A stretch of 16,655 bases of DNA from Chitinophaga pinensis (lineage in GTDB: Bacteria > Bacteroidota > Bacteroidia > Flavobacteriales_D > Crocinitomicaceae). The notes beneath the pieces were generated by a model. That model was not told the origin of the DNA and ran no database searches. It saw only the letters and a program-made list of their open reading frames with translations. The position numbers and the translations under genes are program-made. Positions 6,480 through 14,600 of this stretch are shown here, in pieces. Numbering within the stretch: position 1 is the first letter of the stretch; each line of letters starts with the position of its first letter. The stretch lies in assembly GCA_945870115.1 (NCBI GenBank), contig CAMBRH010000035.1:1-16655 (forward strand), in the 5' to 3' direction.

Positions 6480-6521
6480 CTACAAAATAACACTTCCCAG
6501 CCAATGTTCCATTGCTTTAAA
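6480..6521 (-). pseudogene. Relic of the metH 3' end (13 codons plus stop)
   Basis: Read on the minus strand this encodes FKAMEHWLGSVIL followed by TAG. The intact MetH large subunit ends FEEMERWLGSVIL, also followed by TAG (7554-7556). The first 41 plus-strand bases from 6481 match those from 7555 at 35 positions without a gap. The similarity stops on both sides: left of the stop codon, and right of 6521. The copy has no upstream coding sequence and is not a gene. It is best read as the surviving tail of an earlier or second metH copy, now separated from the intact gene by the LamG/T9SS gene. Confidence 0.8.
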
Positions 6522-6537
6522 AAAGTAACATTGGAAT

Positions 6538-6565
6538 AAAAACTAAAAATCTATTTTTAGTTTTT
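6538..6565 (-). terminator. 13-bp perfect AT-rich hairpin overlapping the LamG gene stop
   Basis: AAAAACTAAAAAT (6538-6550) and ATTTTTAGTTTTT (6553-6565) are a perfect inverted repeat with only 2 nt between the arms. The TAA stop of the LamG gene (6557-6559) sits inside the right arm. Read on the minus strand the stem ends in five Ts. It could end transcription from either side, but the stem has a single G-C pair, so its strength is uncertain. An 8-bp inverted repeat (CCAATGTT/AACATTGG, 6501-6508 and 6526-6533) is next to it and uses part of the metH relic. Confidence 0.5.
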
Positions 6566-7498
6566 AACAATTCTATATCTTACCGCATCTATAATCAAAA
6601 AATAAATTCCTTTATTTAACTTTTGAATATCAATTTGATTTTCTGAAATAGAATAAAGTTCTTTGGAAATTAGTTTTCCATTAATGTCTTGGATAACTAT
6701 TTGCTTTTTTGTTTTTAAATTAAAATAAATAAAATCTGAACTTGGATTTGGGAAAAGAAAATTGGGTTTAATTATTTCTTCTGAAACATTTGCATTGATA
6801 CTTTCATAAAATAAGTTAGTAATTTCATTTTCATTTAACACTTTATTCCAAATCCCAATATCATCTAATTTACCTTGATGATAATCAGCTGAAACAGTAA
6901 AGTAATTTTTACCGAATAGTAAATATGAAATATTTTGAGTAAAACAGATTTCTGTAATATTTGTTTCATATTCTAACTCGTTATTTATGTAAACTTTATT
7001 TAAAGCATTTGAACCATCATGAACCAAAACAACATGGTACCAATTGTTGATAGGAAAAATGTCATTTCCACTTGCTGAGATAATATTTGAACAGGCTCTG
7101 ATATATTTGTAATCTTTATTTAATAAAATACTAATACTTCCAGGGCCTGAGTCTCCAAAAAATACGCCTCCTCTATTTGTATAATCATAATTTAAAGAAT
7201 CTTGATAAAACCAATAGCTAATAGTAAAGTTAGAGTCCCTGAAAAAATTGTTATCGACAACACTTATGTATTTATTTACATCAAATTGATAACAAGCATT
7301 TGGATTTCCAAACCTATCTTCTGTTAAGATTGTATTAAAAATTGTTCCATGATTATTATTTCCACTCTCATCATTTGCATTTCCATTAAATGGCCACCAG
7401 CCTACAATAGAATCAGTTGGAACGAAATTTGGAATTTGGGAAAATAATTTGAAATTTAATAAAAAACCTAGTAGTACAATACATATAATATTTTTCAT
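6557..7498 (-). CDS. Secreted LamG-like protein with T9SS sorting domain
   Basis: This 313-residue protein has three parts. A signal peptide (about 1-20) ends in L-F-S-Q. A concanavalin A-like/LamG jelly-roll domain (about 30-230) opens with the common Bacteroidota motif G-W-W-P-F-N-G-N-A-N-D-E-S-G-N and later has I-S-Y-W-F-Y and N-W-Y-H-V-V-L-V-H-D-G, then K-L-D-D-I-G-I-W-N-K-V-L-N-E-N-E-I. The last about 70 residues are a type A T9SS sorting domain (F-P-N-P-S-S-D, then I-Q-D-I-N-G-K, then L-N-K-G-I-Y-F-L-I). It should cross the outer membrane through the type IX system and be attached or released. LamG domains often bind glycans or proteins, but the ligand is unknown. It starts 55 bp after the metH stop and lies between metH and a metH tail relic, implying later insertion. 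Confidence 0.88.
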   Translation of the reverse strand: MKNIICIVLLGFLLNFKLFSQIPNFVPTDSIVGWWPFNGNANDESGNNNHGTIFNTILTEDRFGNPNACYQFDVNKYISVVDNNFFRDSNFTISYWFYQDSLNYDYTNRGGVFFGDSGPGSISILLNKDYKYIRACSNIISASGNDIFPINNWYHVVLVHDGSNALNKVYINNELEYETNITEICFTQNISYLLFGKNYFTVSADYHQGKLDDIGIWNKVLNENEITNLFYESINANVSEEIIKPNFLFPNPSSDFIYFNLKTKKQIVIQDINGKLISKELYSISENQIDIQKLNKGIYFLIIDAVRYRIVKN

Positions 7499-7500
7499 AG

Positions 7501-7523
7501 TTTGTTGATTTTCAACAAATATA
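7501..7523 (-). promoter_or_regulatory. Candidate -7 box and leader hairpin for the LamG gene
   Basis: On the minus strand 7523-7516 reads TATATTTG, an exact TAnnTTTG match, 17 bp before the start codon. No -33 TTTG is seen because the expected spot is a 10-T run. A perfect 8-bp inverted repeat (TTTGTTGA at 7501-7508, TCAACAAA at 7512-7519) overlaps it and sits 2 bp from the ATG. It could be an operator, or a leader hairpin limiting translation of read-through metH transcripts. Confidence 0.4.
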
Positions 7524-7553
7524 GTAATTTACATTTATATAAAAAAAAAATTC

Positions 7554-10223
7554 CTACAATATAACACTTCCCAACCAGCGTTCCATTTCTTCAAAGGTTT
7601 TTCCTTTTCTATCAGCGATGGATTTTACTTGTTCCTCGTTAATTTTACCTAAACCAAAATATTTACTTTGAGGATGAGCAAAATACCAACCTGAAACTGA
7701 TGCAGTTGGCAACATAGCCAAGCTTTCTGTAAGTGAAACTCCAGTCAATTTTGTTGCATCTAGTAATTCAAATAAAGTCACCTTTTCAGTATGATCTGGA
7801 CAAGCTGGATAACCTGGTGCAGGTCGAATACCTTGGTATTTTTCTTTGATTAATTCATCGTTTTCCAATTTTTCGTCAAAAGCATATCCCCAATAATCTT
7901 TTCTAACCAATTCATGCAAATGTTCTGCAAAAGCTTCAGCTAAACGATCTCCAAGTGCTTTCAATAAAATGGAAGAATAATCGTCGTGATCTTTTTCAAA
8001 TTCAGCTACTTTTTCATCCAATCCGTGACCAGTTGTAACAACAAAAGCTCCAACATAATCATTTAATTTTGTTTCTTTTGGTGCAATAAAATCCGCCAAA
8101 GCTAAATTTGCAATTCCACTAGCTTTTTTCGTTTGTTGACGCAAAGAATGTTGAATGTATTTCACTTCTGAACGAGTTTCATCAGAATAAATTTCAATAT
8201 CATCTCCTATAGAATTCGCTGGAAAAACACCAAAAACAGCATTTGCTTGCAACCATTTTTCAGAAATAATTTTTGATAACATTTCTTTTGCATCAGCAAA
8301 AAGTTTTGTTGCAGCGTCTCCAACAACTTCGTCCGTTAAAATATTTGGATAACGTCCGTGCAATTCCCACGTTTGGAAAAAAGGTGTCCAATCAATGTAC
8401 GGAACTAATTTTTCTAAAGGATAATTTTTTAATTCTTGAATATCCGTTTTACTTGGAGAAATTAAATCTTCTTGTTTAAATTCAATTTGAAATTTATTTT
8501 TTTGTGCTTGTTCTAAAGTCAACAAGTTTTTTTCTGCTCTGTGTTTTTCGTGATGTTCACGTAATTTTTGATAATCATTTTTCAAATCAATTACAAAAGC
8601 GTCTTTTTTATGCCCTAATAAGGTTTCAACAACTGTAACTGCTCTTGAAGCATCTAAAACGTGAACTGTTTGACCTTTCGTGTAATTTTGCTCAATTTTC
8701 ACAGCGGTATGTACACGTGAAGTTGTTGCTCCACCAATCATCAAAGGAATCGATAAATTTGCTCGTTCCATTTCTTTGGCCATGTGAACCATTTCATCCA
8801 AAGATGGTGTAATCAATCCACTCAAACCAATAACATCAACTTTCTCACGAATTGCGGCTTCAATGATTTTATCAGCTGAAACCATTACACCTAAATCAAC
8901 CACTTCGTAATTATTGCAACCTAATACAACTCCCACAATATTTTTTCCAATATCGTGAACGTCGCCTTTTACAGTTGCCATCAGCACTTTTCCCGCTGAT
9001 GAACTAACTCCAGATTTCTCTTCTTCAATATAAGGAAGTAAAACAGCAACAGCTTTTTTCATTACGCGTGCAGATTTAACCACTTGTGGTAGGAACATTT
9101 TTCCACTTCCAAATAAATCTCCTACAATGTTCATTCCATCCATCAACGGTCCTTCGATTACTTCAATTGGACGTTTGTATAATTTACGACATTCTTCTGT
9201 ATCTTCATCAATGAATTCAACAATTCCTTTTACCAAAGCATGCGCCAAGCGATCTTGCACAGAAACATTTCTCCATGATAAGTCAATTTCTTTTTTAGTT
9301 CCATCACCTTTCACAGTTTCTGCTAATTCCAATAAACGTTCTGTTGCATCAGGACGGCGATTCAACATCACATCTTCCACATGTTCCAACAAATCTTTCG
9401 GAATATCATCGTAAATCTCAATCATACTTGGATTTACAATTCCCATATCCATTCCGTTTTTAATTGCATGATATAAAAACACAGAATGCATCGCTTCACG
9501 CATTTTATTATTTCCTCTGAAAGAAAACGAAACATTAGAAACTCCACCACTTACGTGCGCTCCAGGAAGATTTTCTCTAATCCATTTTGTTGCATTAAAG
9601 AAATCCAAAGCATTGTTATTATGCTCTTCCATTCCTGTAGCAACTGGGAAAATATTTGGATCAAATATAATATCTTGAGCAGGGAAATTTACTTTGTCAA
9701 CTAAAACCCGATATGATCGCTCGCAAATTTCAATTCTACGTTCGTATGAATCTGCTTGACCTTTTTCATCAAAAGCCATAACAATAACTGCAGCTCCGTA
9801 ACGTTTTATTTTCTTTGCTTGCGCGATGAAATTCTCTTCACCTTCTTTTAAAGATATTGAGTTAACAATTCCTTTTCCTTGAATGCATTGTAAACCAGCT
9901 TCAATAATTTCCCATTTCGAACTATCAATCATGACAGGAATTCGTGAAATATCTGGTTCTGAAGCCATTAAATTTAAGAATTTAACCATTGCTTCTTTTC
10001 CGTCAATCATTCCTTCATCCATGTTGACATCAATCACTTGCGCTCCGCCTTGAACCTGTTCTAAAGCAACAGATAAGGCATCTTCAAAACGATTTTCTTG
10101 AATCATTTTCAAAAATGCACGCGATCCAGTTACATTTGTTCGTTCACCAATGTTGATGAAGTTTGATTCTTTCGTAACTACTAATGGTTCAAGACCAGAT
10201 AATTTTAATGGAGGTAAATTCAT
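7554..10223 (-). CDS. metH: Cobalamin-dependent methionine synthase, large subunit of a split MetH
   Basis: This 889-residue protein carries all MetH modules except the homocysteine domain. A pterin-binding domain for methyl-tetrahydrofolate spans about 15-300 (NIGERTNVTGSR, VIDVNMDEG, MIDSSKWE). A B12-binding cap and Rossmann unit spans about 310-550, with DVHDIGKN at 421-428 giving the cobalt-ligating His423, then the I-G-L-S-G-L-I and G-G-A-T-T-S segments. The reactivation domain spans about 560-889, with the AdoMet-binding R-P-A-P-G-Y-P-A-C-P-D-H at 800-811. It transfers a methyl group from methyl-THF to cobalamin; the partner gene at 10291-11298 supplies the homocysteine-binding half. 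Start choice: the ATG directly precedes a conserved folate-domain N-terminus. It is cotranscribed with its partner across a 67-bp gap that holds a hairpin. Confidence 0.97.
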   Translation of the reverse strand: MNLPPLKLSGLEPLVVTKESNFINIGERTNVTGSRAFLKMIQENRFEDALSVALEQVQGGAQVIDVNMDEGMIDGKEAMVKFLNLMASEPDISRIPVMIDSSKWEIIEAGLQCIQGKGIVNSISLKEGEENFIAQAKKIKRYGAAVIVMAFDEKGQADSYERRIEICERSYRVLVDKVNFPAQDIIFDPNIFPVATGMEEHNNNALDFFNATKWIRENLPGAHVSGGVSNVSFSFRGNNKMREAMHSVFLYHAIKNGMDMGIVNPSMIEIYDDIPKDLLEHVEDVMLNRRPDATERLLELAETVKGDGTKKEIDLSWRNVSVQDRLAHALVKGIVEFIDEDTEECRKLYKRPIEVIEGPLMDGMNIVGDLFGSGKMFLPQVVKSARVMKKAVAVLLPYIEEEKSGVSSSAGKVLMATVKGDVHDIGKNIVGVVLGCNNYEVVDLGVMVSADKIIEAAIREKVDVIGLSGLITPSLDEMVHMAKEMERANLSIPLMIGGATTSRVHTAVKIEQNYTKGQTVHVLDASRAVTVVETLLGHKKDAFVIDLKNDYQKLREHHEKHRAEKNLLTLEQAQKNKFQIEFKQEDLISPSKTDIQELKNYPLEKLVPYIDWTPFFQTWELHGRYPNILTDEVVGDAATKLFADAKEMLSKIISEKWLQANAVFGVFPANSIGDDIEIYSDETRSEVKYIQHSLRQQTKKASGIANLALADFIAPKETKLNDYVGAFVVTTGHGLDEKVAEFEKDHDDYSSILLKALGDRLAEAFAEHLHELVRKDYWGYAFDEKLENDELIKEKYQGIRPAPGYPACPDHTEKVTLFELLDATKLTGVSLTESLAMLPTASVSGWYFAHPQSKYFGLGKINEEQVKSIADRKGKTFEEMERWLGSVIL

Positions 10224-10229
10224 TTTTTA

Positions 10230-10312
10230 AGTTATGAGTGTTGAGTTTTGAATTATGAGTATTAGTTATGAGTTGGAAAACATTCATAACTCAAAGTTCA
10301 TAACTCATAACT
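10230..10312. repeat. Palindromic GAGTTAT-heptad element between the two metH genes
   Basis: Arms 10230-10260 and 10282-10312 (31 nt each) are inverted copies at 25 of 31 positions, with a 10-bp perfect outer end (AGTTATGAGT/ACTCATAACT) and a 21-nt spacer. It has the same arm length, outer sequence and 7-nt periodicity as the element at 4277-4375. The right arm overlaps the last seven codons, stop included, of the upstream homocysteine methyltransferase gene. The left arm ends 7 bp from the metH ATG. In the mRNA this is a hairpin between the two cistrons. Confidence 0.75.
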
Positions 10313-11298
10313 ACTTTTCTAGGTTGATACTGTTTCGCTAAATCAGCTATCACTTTTATGTGTTCTGGAGTTGTTCCACAGCAACCACCAATAATATTGA
10401 CAAGACTTTCATCTAAAAAAGTTTTGATTTGCTCACCCATTAATTCAGCGGTTTCATCATACTGACCAAATTCGTTAGGTAAACCTGCATTTGGATGTGC
10501 AGAAACTCCAAATGGTGATTCTTTGTCTAAAATTTGTAAATATGGACGCATCATGTTTGCACCTAAAGCACAATTTAAGCCAATACTTAATAATGGCATG
10601 TGAGAAACAGAAATCAAAAATGCTTCTGTCGTTTGTCCAGTTAAAGTTCGCCCACTTTGATCAGTGATTGTTCCAGAAACCATAATTGGAATTTTGGTTT
10701 TTCGTTGCTCAAATACTTCATCAATAGCATAAAGTGCAGCTTTAGCATTTAAAGTATCAAAAACAGTTTCAACCAATAAAATATCAACTCCTCCATCCAT
10801 CAAAGCATTCACTTGTTGGATGTAAGCGTCAACCAATTCTTGAAAAGTAATTCCTCTGAAACCTGGATCGTTTACATCTGGTGAAATACTTGCCGTTCTA
10901 TTTGTTGGACCAATAGATCCGGCAACAAATCGAGGTTTATCTGGATTCAAGGCCGTAAATTCATCTGCTACTTTTTTAGCAATTTTTGCAGAATGGAAAT
11001 TAATATCATAAACTGCATCTTGCAAATCGTAATCCGCTTGAGCGATGGTTGTCCCAGAAAACGTATTTGTTTCAGCAATATCTGCACCAGCTTCAAAATA
11101 TTGTCGGTGAATGTCTTCTATAATTTCTGGACGCGTTAAAGAAAGTAAATCGTTGTTTCCTTTTAAAGATTTATGATGCGATTCGAACCAACCTTTGCGG
11201 AAATCTTCTTCCGTCAAAACATGGCGTTGAATCATGGTTCCCATTGCTCCGTCTAATACTAGGATTCTTTCTTTTAGAATTTCTTCAATTTTGCTCAT
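10291..11298 (-). CDS. metH: Homocysteine S-methyltransferase subunit of a split MetH
   Basis: This 335-residue protein equals the N-terminal homocysteine-binding TIM barrel of full-length MetH. It shows I-L-V-L-D-G-A-M-G-T-M-I-Q near the start, then A-D-I-A-E-T-N-T-F, G-S-I-G-P-T-N and V-E-T-V-F-D-T. The three zinc ligands that activate homocysteine are C243 (GLNCALGA), C306 and C307 (GGCCGTTPEH). The remaining MetH domains are encoded by the next gene, so the enzyme works as a two-protein complex or domain pair. From memory, this gene split is common in Bacteroidota. Expression starts at the promoter 11491-11523 and passes through the S-box riboswitch. The last five residues (MSYEL) are encoded by the palindromic repeat that overlaps the gene end, so the tail is probably not functionally constrained. 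Confidence 0.96.
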   Translation of the reverse strand: MSKIEEILKERILVLDGAMGTMIQRHVLTEEDFRKGWFESHHKSLKGNNDLLSLTRPEIIEDIHRQYFEAGADIAETNTFSGTTIAQADYDLQDAVYDINFHSAKIAKKVADEFTALNPDKPRFVAGSIGPTNRTASISPDVNDPGFRGITFQELVDAYIQQVNALMDGGVDILLVETVFDTLNAKAALYAIDEVFEQRKTKIPIMVSGTITDQSGRTLTGQTTEAFLISVSHMPLLSIGLNCALGANMMRPYLQILDKESPFGVSAHPNAGLPNEFGQYDETAELMGEQIKTFLDESLVNIIGGCCGTTPEHIKVIADLAKQYQPRKVVMSYEL

Positions 11299-11352
11299 TT
11301 TTCTAAATTTTATATTTTAAAATACAAAAATTAAGAGAGTTGATGAACAAAC

Positions 11353-11470
11353 ACTTATCTTTTCCAATAAAAATGGATTTCTATTGAATCGGAATTGGCA
11401 CCTTTTTAGTTTAATCTACTAGGTTGCCAAGGTATCGTAGGGCCTTGTCCCTCCACCTTTCTTAATAAGT
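11353..11470 (-). promoter_or_regulatory. SAM-I (S-box) riboswitch aptamer controlling the metH unit
   Basis: Read on the minus strand, the leader contains the conserved S-box core words in order: AAAGGTGGAGGGAC, GGCCCTACGATACC, TTGGCAACC and AAAAGGTGCCAATTCC. The P1 helix closes with ACTTAT (from 11470) pairing with ATAAGT (ending at 11353). An internal helix pairs TTCC with GGAA around GATT...AATC. SAM binding to this RNA lowers expression of methionine genes, as expected upstream of methionine synthase. The expression platform (11299-11352) has no strong GC-rich terminator. A small palindrome TATTTTAAAATA and T-runs are all I see, so control could be by termination at the T-run or by access to the start. 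Confidence 0.93.
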
Positions 11471-11490
11471 TATATAATAAAGAACTGCTA

Positions 11491-11523
11491 CAAAGGTAAG
11501 AAAAGTTTTTTAAACAGTACAAA
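11491..11523 (-). promoter_or_regulatory. Promoter of the riboswitch-metH unit
   Basis: On the minus strand TTTG (11523-11520) is followed after 21 bp by TACCTTTG (11498-11491). Both are exact matches to the Bacteroidota -33 and -7 elements at an accepted spacing. Transcription would start near 11484, giving a leader of roughly 185 nt that contains the whole S-box aptamer. Confidence 0.8.
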
Positions 11524-11548
11524 TTTTTGAACTCCTAATTTATACTGC

Positions 11549-11583
11549 AAAAAAAATCCACTCATTTTTATCTGAGTGGATTT
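11549..11583 (-). terminator. Intrinsic terminator of the giant T9SS gene
   Basis: AAATCCACTCA (11554-11564) and TGAGTGGATTT (11573-11583) form an 11-bp perfect stem around an 8-nt loop. On the minus strand it is followed by a run of Ts (11549-11556 are A on the plus strand). It lies 23 bp beyond the stop at 11607 and insulates the metH promoter just downstream. Confidence 0.88.
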
Positions 11584-11606
11584 CCTATATATTATTCGAT
11601 TGCTGA

Positions 11607-14600
11607 TTAATTTACTATTTCAATTTTCACAAATTTTGCTTCAAAACCATTACTAATACTTAAATGATAGATTCCTTTCGTTAAATCGGAAAGATCAATT
11701 GTTGCACCATGACCTGATTCTCCATAAGATCTAACTTCTTGTCCTAATTGATTGTAAACGATTATTTTCTCAATTTTAGTTGATTTAACATTTACAATTC
11801 CCTTACTTGGATTTGGATAAACAGAGATTACATCTTCACTACAATTTACTTCAATTGTTTTTAAAATTGTTGTTTTTCCGTCAAAATCAGATTGCTTAAG
11901 TCTAAAATATCCAATAGTTGGACTTGGTAATTCCTGAGAATATTCAGTTGTTTGACTTGAATTACCAACTGCATCCACTTTTAATATTTCAGTAAAATTT
12001 GTTCCATTTTCACTGTATTCAATTATAAAGAAATCATTGTCTCTTTCTGAAGCCGTAATCCAATTTAAGTCAACTTTATCGTTAGAATTAGAACAATTTG
12101 CATTAAATGAAATTAGTTCAATCGGTAAAACATTTCCAACCGCACTACTGAATCCAAAATTAGACCAATTGCTTACGCCAGTTCTTGTGCAAGTTGGCAT
12201 TGCTGTTGAACCAGAAGCTGCAACATGTGTTCCAGGACAAAACCAATCAGTTCCACCAACTCTTTTCAACAAGGTTAATTTTGTCAAATCTGTAATTGTT
12301 GTGAAGCCTTCACCTGTGCATGCAATTGTATAAGCACCATCAACTAATTTAGTTGCTTCATTGTCAATTTTCCAGTAACCTTGATCTTCTGTCATTACAA
12401 CATCATAACCAAAACCACCTGTGTTGGCAGCTAAAATTGTTAATCCGGCCATTCCCATATCTATTGGAATAAACTCAACAGTTAAATGTCCTCCAGCAGT
12501 TGGAGCTGTTGTAAAATAAACTCTTGCAAAGCGATTTTTCAAACCTCCTTCATCCCAACCCATTGGATAAAGTCCAGTAATATCATTTGAATTTGTATTT
12601 AAAAACCATCTTTTCATGATTCCTACCACATATCCAGAAGTATAGGTTAAGATTCCGAGTTGCGCAGTCGAAACACCTAATTCCATTGTATATGCATGCG
12701 TATAAATATGACCTTGCATCATTTTCAATTCATTGCGAGCTTGTAAATTTCTATTTAAATTTACATACTGACTTGGTTTATTAACAGTCACTTTATAAAG
12801 TGTAATTGTTCCAGCACCTGAAACTTGTTGTAAATTACTTCCAGTAAATCTAAATACACGCTCAGTTGTACCATTTAATACTTGTAAAATTCCACCAACG
12901 GTTAAATTTCCTTGCAATTCAAAACCTGTTCCGTTATCAATCGTTGCTGAAGCTGCTCCGCAAGTTGCACATAAATCTGTTGATAATGTGCTTCCTGTTG
13001 CAACTTCCATATTACCAATAATTAACATTGGATTGGAATTGATGTTATTGTTATACATTGTAACAGTTCCCGTTCCCGTTGTGCCAACAAACATACTTCC
13101 TTTTACAGTACAAAATCCAGCTGAACCGTTTAAAGCCATTAATGAACTATTAAATGCAAAGTTTCCTGTATTGGCTGTGTTTTCAATATACAAATCTGGG
13201 TAAAAGAAATTTACAGCACCAGAATATGGATTTCCATCACCATTGTATCTGTAAATAAATTTACCAGTTGATGGAATTGAACTCATTCCTCCTTGATATC
13301 TATCTCTGAAAGGTAAAATATCTGCAGTATTCGTTTTAATAAAATTAGCCATTGGATTAAAAATCCATGTTGCAGTTGGATCTAAAATTAAAGAATTTGC
13401 AGCATTTGCTCTATAATAAAAAGTACCATTAATAATTAAATCTGCTCCAGGAACTGAATCATAAACGGATAATTGAGAATTAGGAGATACCTCTAAAGTT
13501 CCATTTACTGTCAATAAATCAATGTCATTATCTATATCTAAAACAATGTTTGTTCCGATTTGGATTATTGCTTGCGAAGAATTTAATGATTTAGGATAAT
13601 TACATGCTGCAACCCAGGGACCAGCAACTGAATTTGACATTTCCCAATTTGCTACAACTGTCCAGTTTCCATTTGAACCAGCAATTGATCTGTAAATTGG
13701 TTTTTCAGAACTTGTAAATTGGCTAGCATTTGTTACATTTTTACAAGTAGCCGCTTCTGTTACCTCACAATAAAATTGGTAATCATTTAAATCTGTAATA
13801 CTATTTGTACCTTGAGAAATTAACAAGTTGTTCGTTGTTGCACCTGAAATTGTATACCCCGCTGGTAAAACACCTGTAACTTGTGTCCATGTTGCAGATA
13901 CCCCATCATTATAAAACCATTTATAGGTAACATCTCCCATTGGAGTTGGATCACCTTCTCCAACTGTGGCTGTCATATTCAAAGAACATCCAGCAAGGTT
14001 AGTTATAGTTGTTGTTGGGTTTGCAAAAGTTGATACTGGACCAACACCTAAATCAGTGCAGTCCTCTAAATTAACCGCATTCCAAGAACCGGCAGCATAA
14101 GTGGTGTTAGGAGCAGGCAAAGTATTATTTCTGATTGCAGTATACCCAGTATTGTTTGGAGCATCGTATTCATCTACTTCAGTTACACCTCTGTATAAAA
14201 AGATGTAATCATATTCATTAAAACCGTTTCCTCCAGCTGTAAAGCCCCATGTCTTAACACAAGTATTTCCAGATGTACCAAGATTTAATAAGAAAACACT
14301 GTTAGCAGGAATTACACCAGTTAAGGCAATCGTTCTATCAATTGTTACTCCAGCATCACCGGAGTTTCTATTATCAATTTTAATTGAATATCCTAAAGCA
14401 CCTAAATCAATTGGTGAATTTGTAGGATTGTATAATTCAATATATGCGACGTTACCAGCATCTGAATCATACACTTCGGAAATAAATAAATCTGTAAAAT
14501 TTGGATTTGCTGAAGTCAAACATGCTCCAGATTCTTCAATAAGTGTAAAGTTTGTTACAGAAGTAACATAGCAAGAACCTTCAGTTATTTTAATTTTACC

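Noticed and set aside
6480..6521. Long target-site duplication of a transposon around the LamG gene
   Set aside because: The repeats are 41 bp with six differences, one is an exact gene end, and no transposase or terminal inverted repeats lie between them. Recombination at metH explains it better.
7541..7550. Terminator just after metH (10-T run on the minus strand)
   Set aside because: The T-run is not preceded by a GC-containing hairpin in the 3' end of metH that I can find.
9127..9414. Plus-strand open frame opposite metH
   Set aside because: Shadow frame with a serine-rich composition caused by the complementary codons. The minus strand encodes conserved MetH domains throughout.
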